This document shows positions 33,333 to 41,136 of a DNA stretch of 64,000 nt, one piece after another. The notes under the pieces were generated by a model. That model worked only from the letters and a program-made list of their open reading frames with translations, did no database searches and had not been told where the DNA came from. The position numbers and the translations under genes were made by a program. The stretch lies in contig CAJMRN010000001.1 of NCBI GenBank assembly GCA_905215815.1, positions 37,463 through 101,462 of the forward strand, written 5' to 3'. Numbering within the stretch: position 1 is the stretch's first letter; each line of letters opens with the position of its first letter. Source of the DNA: an uncultured bacterium (GTDB lineage: Bacteria; Actinomycetota; Coriobacteriia; Coriobacteriales; Coriobacteriaceae).

Positions 33333-33513
33333 CGATAACCGATGTCGAGGTGACGCCGTGAGACGCCGCCCGCTCGACCAGCGCCGCCAAGCGCCCATCG
33401 GCACCGGCACGCCAAAGCCCAGCGATCGCCAGCACGATGGAAAGCAGCGCCACCGTGACGATGGCGTATTCGACCGTCCCCTGGGCAGATTCCTCACACA
33501 GGACGTCATGCAT
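33295..33513 (-). CDS. Flp-like small pilin (72 residues)
   Basis: The protein reads MHDVLCEESAQGTVEYAIVT, a class IV prepilin-type start cut after Gly, followed by a hydrophobic helix. The mature part is short, as in Flp or TadE-like minor pilins. AAAGGAGG lies 11 bp before the ATG. It shares ESAQGT-EYAI with the larger Flp at 34042, so the two are related. Confidence 0.8.
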   Translation of the reverse strand: MHDVLCEESAQGTVEYAIVTVALLSIVLAIAGLWRAGADGRLAALVERAASHGVTSTSVIDAAAGAKDIVLY

Positions 33514-33514
33514 T

Positions 33515-34078
33515 TCACAGTCCCTCCTTTGAGTTCGTTGTCTGCGGGGTCAGGCGGACCACGCGCAGGCGACACGAAGTATCACCAGCATCCGCGGCAA
33601 CCGTCACCATATCGACCCAGCCGCGTCCGTCGCGCACGATGACGCCCCACACGTTGCCCTTGATGTCGAGATAGCCGCTCAGAGCAAGTTGCGCCGTGGG
33701 CACTTCGCGATAGGCGCGCAATATATCCGCCGCCGCTTCGGTCATCGGTCGGTACTCGGACCATGCGAGACGAACAGCGACGGCATTGTTTGCAGATGAA
33801 CCCGTTGCAGCGCTCTCTCGCTCGTCAAGTGCTTGCAAGAACGTTTGTGCCGTGACGGCGGCATTCGCATCGTCCGCGTCTCGCGCATCGTCTTTTTGAG
33901 ACGTCGCAGCCGAACCCGAGCCCGCATCCGCGGCAACCCCTAAACGTTGTTGCCGTGCTGCGTTAAGCCCCCAAACCGCCACTGCCACCGCCACGACCGC
34001 ACAGGCGAGCACCAGCAACGCGCCGACGGGACGGACTCCCTCTACAGGTTGTTGATGCCCTCGCTGATAGCGCTCCAT
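33515..34078 (-). CDS. Tad-locus protein with one membrane helix, unknown
   Basis: The 187-residue protein has a membrane segment at about residues 19-38, then a Ser/Ala/Asp-rich linker and an extracellular domain ending GWVDMVTVAADAGDTSCRLR. I do not recognise it. The start at 34078 overlaps the flp gene by 37 bp; a later start is possible. Its place between two flp-like genes suggests a pilus accessory role. Confidence 0.6.
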   Translation of the reverse strand: MERYQRGHQQPVEGVRPVGALLVLACAVVAVAVAVWGLNAARQQRLGVAADAGSGSAATSQKDDARDADDANAAVTAQTFLQALDERESAATGSSANNAVAVRLAWSEYRPMTEAAADILRAYREVPTAQLALSGYLDIKGNVWGVIVRDGRGWVDMVTVAADAGDTSCRLRVVRLTPQTTNSKEGL

Positions 34079-34275
34079 AAATCTTGGACCTTGCCCTTAA
34101 ATGCGACGATGGCAATGATGGCGATCACCACGAGCACACCGACCAGGATGGCGTACTCGGTGGTGCCCTGCGCGCTCTCCTCCCGCAGCAGTTCCTCGGC
34201 ACGCTGGCGAGCGTGAATTGACTGGCAAAACGCCCAGCTCCAGACCTTGCCAGCAACGTCAGTCATCGTATTCAT
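34042..34275 (-). CDS. flp: Flp-type major pilin
   Basis: The 77-residue protein has the prepilin segment EESAQGTTEYAILVGVLVVI, with cleavage expected after Gly and a hydrophobic helix that packs in the fibre core, then a short C-terminus. GGAGG and a 6-bp spacer precede the ATG. The N-terminal leader (about 37 residues) is longer than usual. It is the likely main pilus subunit. Confidence 0.85.
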   Translation of the reverse strand: MNTMTDVAGKVWSWAFCQSIHARQRAEELLREESAQGTTEYAILVGVLVVIAIIAIVAFKGKVQDLWSAISEGINNL

Positions 34276-34285
34276 GTATTCCTCC

Positions 34286-34927
34286 CTACATCATCCCGCC
34301 TGCTCCCAGCAGCGGGCCCAATATGGACAGAAGCAACGCCGGCAAGATGAGCGTGCCGGTAGGAATCAGCAGCTTGACCGGCGCGCGCTCGATCTCGCGC
34401 TCGACCGCGGCGCGATGGGCCGCGCGAATCTCGCGACTTTGAGCCGCCAGCGTCTCGGCAAGCGGGGCACCGAGGGCAAGCGCCTGCCCTGCTGTGATGG
34501 CAAAGGTCTCGAGCGCCCGCATATCTAGATCGCGCGCGGCCGCCAGAAGCTCATCCTCTCGCGTCCCCACGCCCACCTGCCATGCCATGCAGGCTCGCTC
34601 AAGGCGGAGCGCCAACGTCGATCGGCGATTGGCGCAAAAAACCTCAAGCGCCGCATCGAACGAAAGGCCAGCCGAAAGCCCCAGACGCACCACGTCGATC
34701 ATCTCGGACACCTCGCCAAGCGACACCTGCGCCGTATCACCCGTGCCGAGCATGCCCTTCAACCGTGCTACCAGGGCATCGGTCACCGAGCGGGCAGCCG
34801 CGACAACCAGCAGCGCCTCGCGTTTGCAGGCCTGGGCGATCTTGCATGCGTCCGCGCGATTGAGCCCCGTCGCGACAAACACGCTGAACGCGCACAGGCA
34901 CGCCGCAACCCCAACCAGGGCACTCAT
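34286..34927 (-). CDS. tadC: TadC-type pilus platform protein
   Basis: The 213-residue protein has an N-terminal helix, a T2SSF domain (VRLGLSAGLSFDAALEVF; AITAGQALALGAPLAETL) and C-terminal helices (LLIPTGTLILPALLLSIL). With TadB it forms the inner-membrane platform. ATG overlaps the tadB stop (ATGA). Confidence 0.88.
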   Translation of the reverse strand: MSALVGVAACLCAFSVFVATGLNRADACKIAQACKREALLVVAAARSVTDALVARLKGMLGTGDTAQVSLGEVSEMIDVVRLGLSAGLSFDAALEVFCANRRSTLALRLERACMAWQVGVGTREDELLAAARDLDMRALETFAITAGQALALGAPLAETLAAQSREIRAAHRAAVEREIERAPVKLLIPTGTLILPALLLSILGPLLGAGGMM

Positions 34928-35850
34928 AGCTCCACCCGCATAATGCGCCGGATAACCACCAGCGCGGCGGCGTTGAGGGCAAGGCCCAGCACCACGGCAC
35001 CGGCACCCGCCGGCGTTACAAGACCGCGGCGAAAATCGGCCGAAAGCAGCGCCAGCACCGCGCACATACCCACCGGCATCGCCGAGACCATGTGTGCCGA
35101 CATACGAGCCTGCGATGTCTTGACGTCCAAGCGGCGCTTGAGCTCAATGCGCTCCCCCACCATGCTCGACGCCTCGGATAACAGGTCGGCAAGCGGGGCA
35201 CCGGTTCGCTGCGACACCTTGAGCGCCAAGGTGACAAGCGAAAGGCCGGGGGCATCGATACGGTCGAGTAGGTCATCCAGCGCATCAGTCGCCGAGACGC
35301 CGCAGTCGATCGCCGCCGCCACGCGCGAAAACTCGGTATGCACCGGCTCTTGCGCGTGAGCCCCCACAAACCTCATGCCCTGGGCGAGCGAATGGCCCGA
35401 GGCGAGCGACATGGAGAGTGCCGTAAAGGCCTCGGGCATGGCTTCTTCCACATCGTGTTGCTCGCGGCGACGGTCGAAGGTGTCGCGAGCGGCGCCTACG
35501 CCAAACGGCGCGAGCAGCCCCAGGACAAAGCCGATAGGCGACAGCGATACGACAGTCAGGGCAATGCCGCAGACGCCACTCGACAGCAGCAAGCATGCCA
35601 GGCGCGCCTCGTCATCCTCGATGACAAGGCCAAGGCGATGTGCTGGAACCAGCGGCGCCCAGGAGCGAGCGATCTTTTTTAGCAGATCGTTTCCTACCAA
35701 CTCACGCGGCAGCTTCTCGGCCACCGACTCAAGCGCATGGCGGACCAGCTCCGCCGGCGGCACGCGCGGTGCACGAGGCTCCGCTCCACACACCACCGCG
35801 GCAGAAAGCCCCGTTAAGCCCCCTACGACGAGGGGCACAACGATCTCCAT
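34924..35850 (-). CDS. tadB: TadB-type pilus platform protein
   Basis: The 308-residue protein has a T2SSF domain (about 130-255: LSMSLASGHSLAQGMRF; LKVSQRTGAPLADLL) between membrane helices at the N-terminus, the middle and the C-terminus. Its start overlaps tadA by 28 bp and its stop overlaps tadC. Confidence 0.88.
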   Translation of the reverse strand: MEIVVPLVVGGLTGLSAAVVCGAEPRAPRVPPAELVRHALESVAEKLPRELVGNDLLKKIARSWAPLVPAHRLGLVIEDDEARLACLLLSSGVCGIALTVVSLSPIGFVLGLLAPFGVGAARDTFDRRREQHDVEEAMPEAFTALSMSLASGHSLAQGMRFVGAHAQEPVHTEFSRVAAAIDCGVSATDALDDLLDRIDAPGLSLVTLALKVSQRTGAPLADLLSEASSMVGERIELKRRLDVKTSQARMSAHMVSAMPVGMCAVLALLSADFRRGLVTPAGAGAVVLGLALNAAALVVIRRIMRVEL

Positions 35851-37151
35851 TCGTCCACCTCCTCTTGCGTGAGCGTTCCCGAGCGCAGGCCCTCTGCGAT
35901 AAACGGAGGCTCGCGATCGAGCGTCCAGGCGCGCGTGGCGGCATCGAACGTCACGTAGCGCTCAAGCTCCACGCCGCCCGACGCGCCGCGTCGCACCCCC
36001 GAATAGGAGGACACGAAACGCCTGCCGTCCGCATGGCGCTCGGACATCACGATGCCGTCGAGCGCCATGGCAATCTGCTCCTCGATAAGCTCGCTCGGCA
36101 GGTCGATGCCATAGCGCGCAAGCAGCGTCAAACGCACCACGGTCTCCTGCTCGGTGCCCGCATGAAGCGTGGTGAGCGATCCGTCGTGCCCGGTATTCAT
36201 GGCCTGCAACATGTCGCAACATTCCGCACCGCGCACCTCGCCCACCACAATACGGTCGGGACGCATACGCAGGGCGTTGGTCACCAGGTCGCGGATTGTC
36301 ACCGCGCCCTCGCCCTCAATTGAAGCCTCGCGCGCCTCCAGGCGAACCACATGCGGGTGATGCGCAAACTTGAGCTCGGCGGAGTCCTCGATCGTCACGA
36401 TGCGCTCGCCGGTGGATATCTCGCACGATAGCGCGTTGAGCAGCGTGGTCTTGCCCGACCCCGTGCCGCCTGCAACCGCCAAATCCTGGCGCAGCGATAC
36501 CGCGCACGAAAGCAGCTGTGCATACCAAAGCGGTAGCGACCCCAGGCTCACAAGCTCGTCCAGCGAACAGATGCGGTCCGAGAACTTGCGGATGGTGAGG
36601 ATCGGCCCATCGATCGCCACAGGCGGGATCACCGCGTTGACACGATATCCCGTCTTGAGGCGTGCGTTGACGATGGGGCTGCGCTCGTCGATGCGCCTGC
36701 CCAGCGGCGAGATGATGCGGTCGATGAGCACGCGGATTTGCTCGTCATCCTCAAACGCATGCTCGATGGGATATAAGACGCCGCCGCGCTCAAAGAAAGC
36801 CGAGCGACAACCGTTGACCATGATCTCGGTGACGGTGTCGTCCTCGATGAGCGGCTGCAGTGGGCCCAGGCCCACCACGTCGTCCAAGATCTCGTCGATG
36901 ATGGTCTCGCGCTCGGGCGTCGCCAGGTCGTTCGCCTCTTCCACGTTGAGCGCCGCCTCCACCGCAGGACGCAATTCCGAGCGGGCGCGCACCGGATCGA
37001 TGTATGCGCTGATACGCGCCACCTCGTCATAGCCCATGCGGTCCATCACGGCGCGTTTGGTGCGGCGCCTGACGGCACGGTGGCGCCCCGCGTCAACAGG
37101 CACTGCCGCCGCGGCCGCGCCGGCCGCCCTAATCCTTGCTTGCAAACTCAT
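35823..37151 (-). CDS. tadA: TadA/CpaF secretion ATPase
   Basis: The 442-residue motor ATPase drives pilus assembly. Walker A is GGTGSGKTT (residues 228-236), with the Asp box ([12 protein letters not shown]), Walker B region ([11 protein letters not shown]) and His box ([12 protein letters not shown]). The N-terminal region is Ala-rich. It overlaps tadZ by 4 bp (ATGA). Confidence 0.93.
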   Translation of the reverse strand: MSLQARIRAAGAAAAAVPVDAGRHRAVRRRTKRAVMDRMGYDEVARISAYIDPVRARSELRPAVEAALNVEEANDLATPERETIIDEILDDVVGLGPLQPLIEDDTVTEIMVNGCRSAFFERGGVLYPIEHAFEDDEQIRVLIDRIISPLGRRIDERSPIVNARLKTGYRVNAVIPPVAIDGPILTIRKFSDRICSLDELVSLGSLPLWYAQLLSCAVSLRQDLAVAGGTGSGKTTLLNALSCEISTGERIVTIEDSAELKFAHHPHVVRLEAREASIEGEGAVTIRDLVTNALRMRPDRIVVGEVRGAECCDMLQAMNTGHDGSLTTLHAGTEQETVVRLTLLARYGIDLPSELIEEQIAMALDGIVMSERHADGRRFVSSYSGVRRGASGGVELERYVTFDAATRAWTLDREPPFIAEGLRSGTLTQEEVDEWRSLCPSS

Positions 37152-38794
37152 CGCGAATCACCCTCGCGCGACCAGGGAAGACGGATACGTGGGCGCTCGG
37201 TGCGCGTCGCGCGGTCGGTGACCATGTCACTCCAGGGACCGATGGCGCAGCCCAGCTCCACGAGCATCTCGCGCGTTGCTTCGCGCACGCTGGCGGCAAA
37301 AGCGCTGGTCTGGCCCACTGCCTCGTCGGCACGGCCGAATGCCATGAGCGCCGCCAAGTCCTGCCCGCCGTCGGCGATACGAATCTTGGAGCTCAACGCG
37401 CAGGCAATCTCAAAGCGCATGGCGACATCCTCGTCGGCACCGCGCGCGCCAAACCGGTTGAATACGGCGCTCATGCGCGTACGCGGCACGCCCACACGGC
37501 TCGCCAGTTCGATAACGCGTGCCGCGGACGTCGCAGACGACACCGACGGATCGCCCACGACCAGGCAGCGGTCGCTTGCCGCCACCGCGGCCGCCACGGC
37601 GTCACCCCAAAAGACCGAGGTGTCGACAAGCACCACGTCGGATTCGCGGCGCAAGACGTCGAGCAGCAGCTCCACCGGGCGCGCCATGAGCTCGGCCTGT
37701 TCGGGCGCGGCGACCGGCCCCCAAAGCGTGACGCCCGGAGCCACACGCATCGAGGCAGCCACGATGTCCGATTCGACAAGTGCGCCCGCAGCCGATGGCT
37801 CGATAAGCGTCGCCATGTCATGCGGGGCATCGGCACCCAACAGGTCGTAGAGGTTTCCAAACATCAGGTCCAAGTCGAGCACGGCAGCACGCAGACCCAG
37901 CAGCGACGCCGCATGCGCCATGGTGGCGACGATTGTCGACTTACCGCAACCGCCCGAACCCGAGACGGCGCAGACAACCGGGGCTCGATGCGACGGGGCG
38001 GCGGTATCCGCCGGCGGAGTGGGGGCAGGCGGCGCCGACACGGGCGGCAATGTTCCCGTCTCCCCGGCAGCGCTCATATGCTGCGCCCAAGCCGGCATGG
38101 CAGGTTGCTCGACCTGCGAGACCGAGTCTGGGGACTTCACGGTCGCATCGGTACGAGCATTGTCGTTCCCGGCAAGCCCCTCAACCTCGTCAAGCTCATC
38201 GACCAGGCTCACGCCATGCACGTATCCCATATCTACGGCCAAAAGATTCTCGCCATACGGCACCGGCTCTCCGACTTCATCGTATGCAAGGGGATCCCGG
38301 GGACACCGACCATGCTCGGCTTCCGCTTTTCCATAATCATCAACACGCGGGCCTCTTGTAGCGCGAGGCGCCCCGGGTTCCCTATCAACAAAAGCATCGG
38401 GCTCAATCGTCAGACACCGGTCGTAATCAACCGTTCCCTCGCCCGCGCGCCCGTTGCCGCATATGCTGCGCGCAGCGATAACCTCGGTCGCCCCTGCGCG
38501 AAACAGCCCCTCGATATCCGAAGGATCGAGCGTCTCTATCAGTACGACCACGCGGCTCACGCGGCCCTCGGCCGTCAGGCGCGCAACGGTCTTTCGCACG
38601 TCTTCGGCATCGAACAGGGCCGCCGCGATAATCGCCGCCCCGCGACGCGACGGAAACGCCCGCGCCATGGACACCAGCCCATCCAGGTCGCCCACGCGAA
38701 GCACCTGCGCGCCTGCATCGCGGCCCTCGACTTCCCGCTGCAGCAATCCGTAATCACCGCATGCGCAGCATGCAAGCCAGATCGCCTTCATCAC
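37148..38794 (-). CDS. tadZ: TadZ/CpaE-like ParA-type ATPase
   Basis: The 548-residue protein has a receiver-like N-terminal domain, a long variable Pro/Ala-rich linker (about residues 120-270) and a MinD/ParA ATPase domain with a deviant Walker A GSGGCGKST (279-287) and the following LDLDLMFGNL. Such proteins place the pilus machine in the cell. The linker is unusually long. Overlaps: 4 bp with cpaB and 4 bp with tadA. Confidence 0.88.
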   Translation of the reverse strand: MMKAIWLACCACGDYGLLQREVEGRDAGAQVLRVGDLDGLVSMARAFPSRRGAAIIAAALFDAEDVRKTVARLTAEGRVSRVVVLIETLDPSDIEGLFRAGATEVIAARSICGNGRAGEGTVDYDRCLTIEPDAFVDREPGAPRATRGPRVDDYGKAEAEHGRCPRDPLAYDEVGEPVPYGENLLAVDMGYVHGVSLVDELDEVEGLAGNDNARTDATVKSPDSVSQVEQPAMPAWAQHMSAAGETGTLPPVSAPPAPTPPADTAAPSHRAPVVCAVSGSGGCGKSTIVATMAHAASLLGLRAAVLDLDLMFGNLYDLLGADAPHDMATLIEPSAAGALVESDIVAASMRVAPGVTLWGPVAAPEQAELMARPVELLLDVLRRESDVVLVDTSVFWGDAVAAAVAASDRCLVVGDPSVSSATSAARVIELASRVGVPRTRMSAVFNRFGARGADEDVAMRFEIACALSSKIRIADGGQDLAALMAFGRADEAVGQTSAFAASVREATREMLVELGCAIGPWSDMVTDRATRTERPRIRLPWSREGDSR

Positions 38795-39450
38795 TTGTCG
38801 CCTCCGCTCTTTTTGCCGCGCACCGTGGCGGGAATCGTCAAACTGACCGTCCCCTTGCCCGAGGCCCCCAGCAATTCCTTAACGTCTTCGGGGTCGGCCG
38901 CCAGCGTCACCCATTCGATCTTGCCTTCGCGCGTGGCGCCGGCCACTTCGCTGGTATCGATCACGCGCGCGCCGCACAGCCGATCGGTCACGCCGTCCTT
39001 TTGCACGTACACGTCCACGTAGCTGCCCACGCCCGTGGCGCCCCCGACCGAATGCTCGGCATCGACCGCCACCGAAACGGCGACCTTGCCTTTGGGCACC
39101 TCGAGTGTGTGGGTTTCGGCCTTGGTGTAGACATCGCAAATCACAGCATTTTTAGGGATGCGCGAGGTCGTCACGTCGCCGCGCACCTGGCGCAGCTCGG
39201 TCGCCGCATCGCGCGGCAGCAGGCTCGCCAGCCATTCCTGGGTTATGACATTGGTCTCGTCGAGGGTCTCACCCGCATCGATATCGCGCGCCGCGACGCA
39301 CACCTCGATGCGATCGCCGCCGTACTTGGCCAGCGTCTCGGCCTGGGCCTGCTCAGCCTGCGAGCGAATCGATGACGCGTAGACCATGCAGAGCAGCGCG
39401 GCGAGCACGCCCGCAATCAGACTGATGGCGATGCGCTTGCTCTTGTTCAC
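38791..39450 (-). CDS. cpaB: CpaB/RcpC-like pilus assembly protein
   Basis: The 219-residue protein has an N-terminal membrane anchor (KRIAISLIAGVLAALLCMVY) and SAF domain (VCVAARDIDAGETLDETNV; PKNAVICDVYT). The GTG at 39450 follows GAGGAG and begins MNKSKRIAIS. It is the first gene of the Tad operon. Confidence 0.88.
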   Translation of the reverse strand: MNKSKRIAISLIAGVLAALLCMVYASSIRSQAEQAQAETLAKYGGDRIEVCVAARDIDAGETLDETNVITQEWLASLLPRDAATELRQVRGDVTTSRIPKNAVICDVYTKAETHTLEVPKGKVAVSVAVDAEHSVGGATGVGSYVDVYVQKDGVTDRLCGARVIDTSEVAGATREGKIEWVTLAADPEDVKELLGASGKGTVSLTIPATVRGKKSGGDK

Positions 39451-39536
39451 GGCCGCTCCTCTCAAGGTAGCAACGGGCGGATGCCCGTACCACCATTGTC
39501 CGAGCGGGCGAGCAGCAAAACGACGCGATCGCAATC

Positions 39537-39558
39537 TTGGTTTTGAGTGTCAAACCAA
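39537..39558. promoter_or_regulatory. Inverted repeat upstream of the Tad operon
   Basis: TTGGTTT-N8-AAACCAA lies about 90 bp before cpaB. A TTGACA (minus strand) lies inside it, so a bound protein would cover the promoter. The -10 is not clear. Between this and rsgA the region holds only the rsgA terminator. Confidence 0.4.
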
Positions 39559-39650
39559 TTGCCGACCAAAAGCTGACCGACCCGTCAAGCTCGTGGCAAG
39601 GTTTTGGTCAGCACGTCGGCAAAATGAACGTTTAAGGGTGCATCGACAGC

Positions 39651-39685
39651 AAAAAAGCCGCCTCCCGTACCGTTGGGAGACGGCT
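39651..39685 (-). terminator. rsgA terminator
   Basis: AGCCGCCTCCC (39656-39666) pairs with 39675-39685 (one mismatch) and T6 follows on the minus strand. Confidence 0.88.
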
Positions 39686-39702
39686 GTCATAGATACATTC
39701 AA

Positions 39703-40887
39703 TTACAGATGAACATCGGGGTCGAGCATCTGAGCACTCACGCGCATGGATGACGCCAAGTTTTGGGACGTTTCCAGGCGCAGGCTGTCGATCTGCCCGG
39801 CATCCTCGGCCTCGCGAACGGCGCAGCCCGGTTCGTGGGTATGCGTGCAGTCGCCAAACCGGCACGCACGCGACGCCTCGACGATCTCGGGAAACGCGCG
39901 CGCCAAACCCCGCTCGTGGCCTACGAGCGGCAGACTGCGCAGGCCCGGGGCGTCGGCAATAACACCGGCATCACCCGGAAGCGCCACCATCACGCGCGCG
40001 ACGGTGGTATGGCGGCCCTGGTCATCGCGCTCGCGCACGCCGCCGGTCGCCAACGTATCGTGACCCAGCAGCGCGTTGAGCAACGTCGACTTGCCGGCAC
40101 CCGATTCACCCAGGATCATGGCGCAGCTCCCAGCGGGAACGCAGGCGCGAACCTCGTCCAGGCCACGGCCCTCGGCAGAGGATGTCACGATTACGCGCAC
40201 GTCCGGACCCACCAGGCGGTGCACGCGGTCCAGATCGCGCTCGAGCTCGTCGGCGTCGCAGCGGTCGGCCTTGGTAAGCACCACCACCGGCTCGGCATCG
40301 CAGTCGAGTGCCAACACCAGCGAGCGCGCCACGCGGTCGAGCAGCAGCTCGCCGGCGCCGAGCGCCTGCACAATCAGCACGCTATCCACGTTGGAGCAGA
40401 GCACCTGGCGCTCACCGCGGGCACGGCCACGCCAACGCTCAAAACTCGTGCGGCGTGGCAGCACGCACTCGATCACGCCCATGTCATGCCCCGGTGCACG
40501 GCGCACCGCAACGCGGTCGCCCACGGCGGGCAGCAGAACCTCATCCTCGCCACGCGACTTGGCAAACCCCACGGCATGCTCGGCACGAAAGGTGTCATCG
40601 GCAGTCGCCACCAGCGGAAACCCACGATCCAGGCGCACCACGGCACCAAGCTGCATCTGCTCGGGCTCCTCAGCCCGAGCACAAAAATCATCGAAGGCAG
40701 CCCGCTGAGCATCATCGACCGGCAGATCGTCGAACGTCGGAACATCCTGCAGCGCATCGAGTCCCGGCACGCTTGCCAGCAGCTCCTCGGCAGACGCGGG
40801 AGCTTCGGTCGCGAGCTTCCGACGACGATCGCGCTTAGCCCGCGCCCCCGTCGTCTTTTTCTTCGCCTTAGCCTTAGCCTTGCCCAC
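39703..40887 (-). CDS. rsgA: Ribosome small-subunit GTPase
   Basis: RsgA (YjeQ) matures the 30S subunit. The 394-residue protein has an OB fold, then circularly permuted GTPase motifs: TKAD (205-208), GESGAGKST (260-268) and DAPG (312-315), and a zinc site C342, C347, H349/H351, C355 (CRFGDCTHTHEPGC). The GTG start follows GGGAGG. A basic N-terminal extension (KAKAKAKKKTTGARAKR) of about 40 residues precedes the OB fold. Confidence 0.94.
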   Translation of the reverse strand: MGKAKAKAKKKTTGARAKRDRRRKLATEAPASAEELLASVPGLDALQDVPTFDDLPVDDAQRAAFDDFCARAEEPEQMQLGAVVRLDRGFPLVATADDTFRAEHAVGFAKSRGEDEVLLPAVGDRVAVRRAPGHDMGVIECVLPRRTSFERWRGRARGERQVLCSNVDSVLIVQALGAGELLLDRVARSLVLALDCDAEPVVVLTKADRCDADELERDLDRVHRLVGPDVRVIVTSSAEGRGLDEVRACVPAGSCAMILGESGAGKSTLLNALLGHDTLATGGVRERDDQGRHTTVARVMVALPGDAGVIADAPGLRSLPLVGHERGLARAFPEIVEASRACRFGDCTHTHEPGCAVREAEDAGQIDSLRLETSQNLASSMRVSAQMLDPDVHL

Positions 40888-40935
40888 AAGCGCCTCCCAG
40901 CACCACAAATCACAACTGAGCAGGTATTTTCCCAC

Positions 40936-40970
40936 AAAAAGAGCCGGTCGAGCAAACGCTCGACCGGCTC
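40936..40970 (-). terminator. Terminator after the P-type ATPase
   Basis: A perfect 13-bp stem (40941-40953 with 40958-40970) and T5 on the minus strand. Confidence 0.88.
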
Positions 40971-41030
40971 ACACACTTTCCCTCAGCCCTTTATCATCCG
41001 CGCGGGAGAAAAGCCAACAAGGATACCGCA

Positions 41031-41125
41031 GGGCCCGCCCGCCGGGAGGGGTTTCCTAAGGGCACATCCCGCAGCCGCAAAGCGGCGAGGACGTGCCCGT
41101 GGAAACCCCGCAGGCGGTCGGGCCC
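41031..41125. repeat. Composite palindrome d, after the P-type ATPase
   Basis: A long nested inverted repeat: GGGCCCG...GGGGTTTCC...GGGCAC on the left is matched in order by the reverse complement on the right, with a GCCGC-AAA-GCGGC hairpin at the centre (41074-41086). It lies 11 bp after the ATPase stop codon and before a separate terminator. Confidence 0.75.
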
Positions 41126-41136
41126 GGACAGGAACG

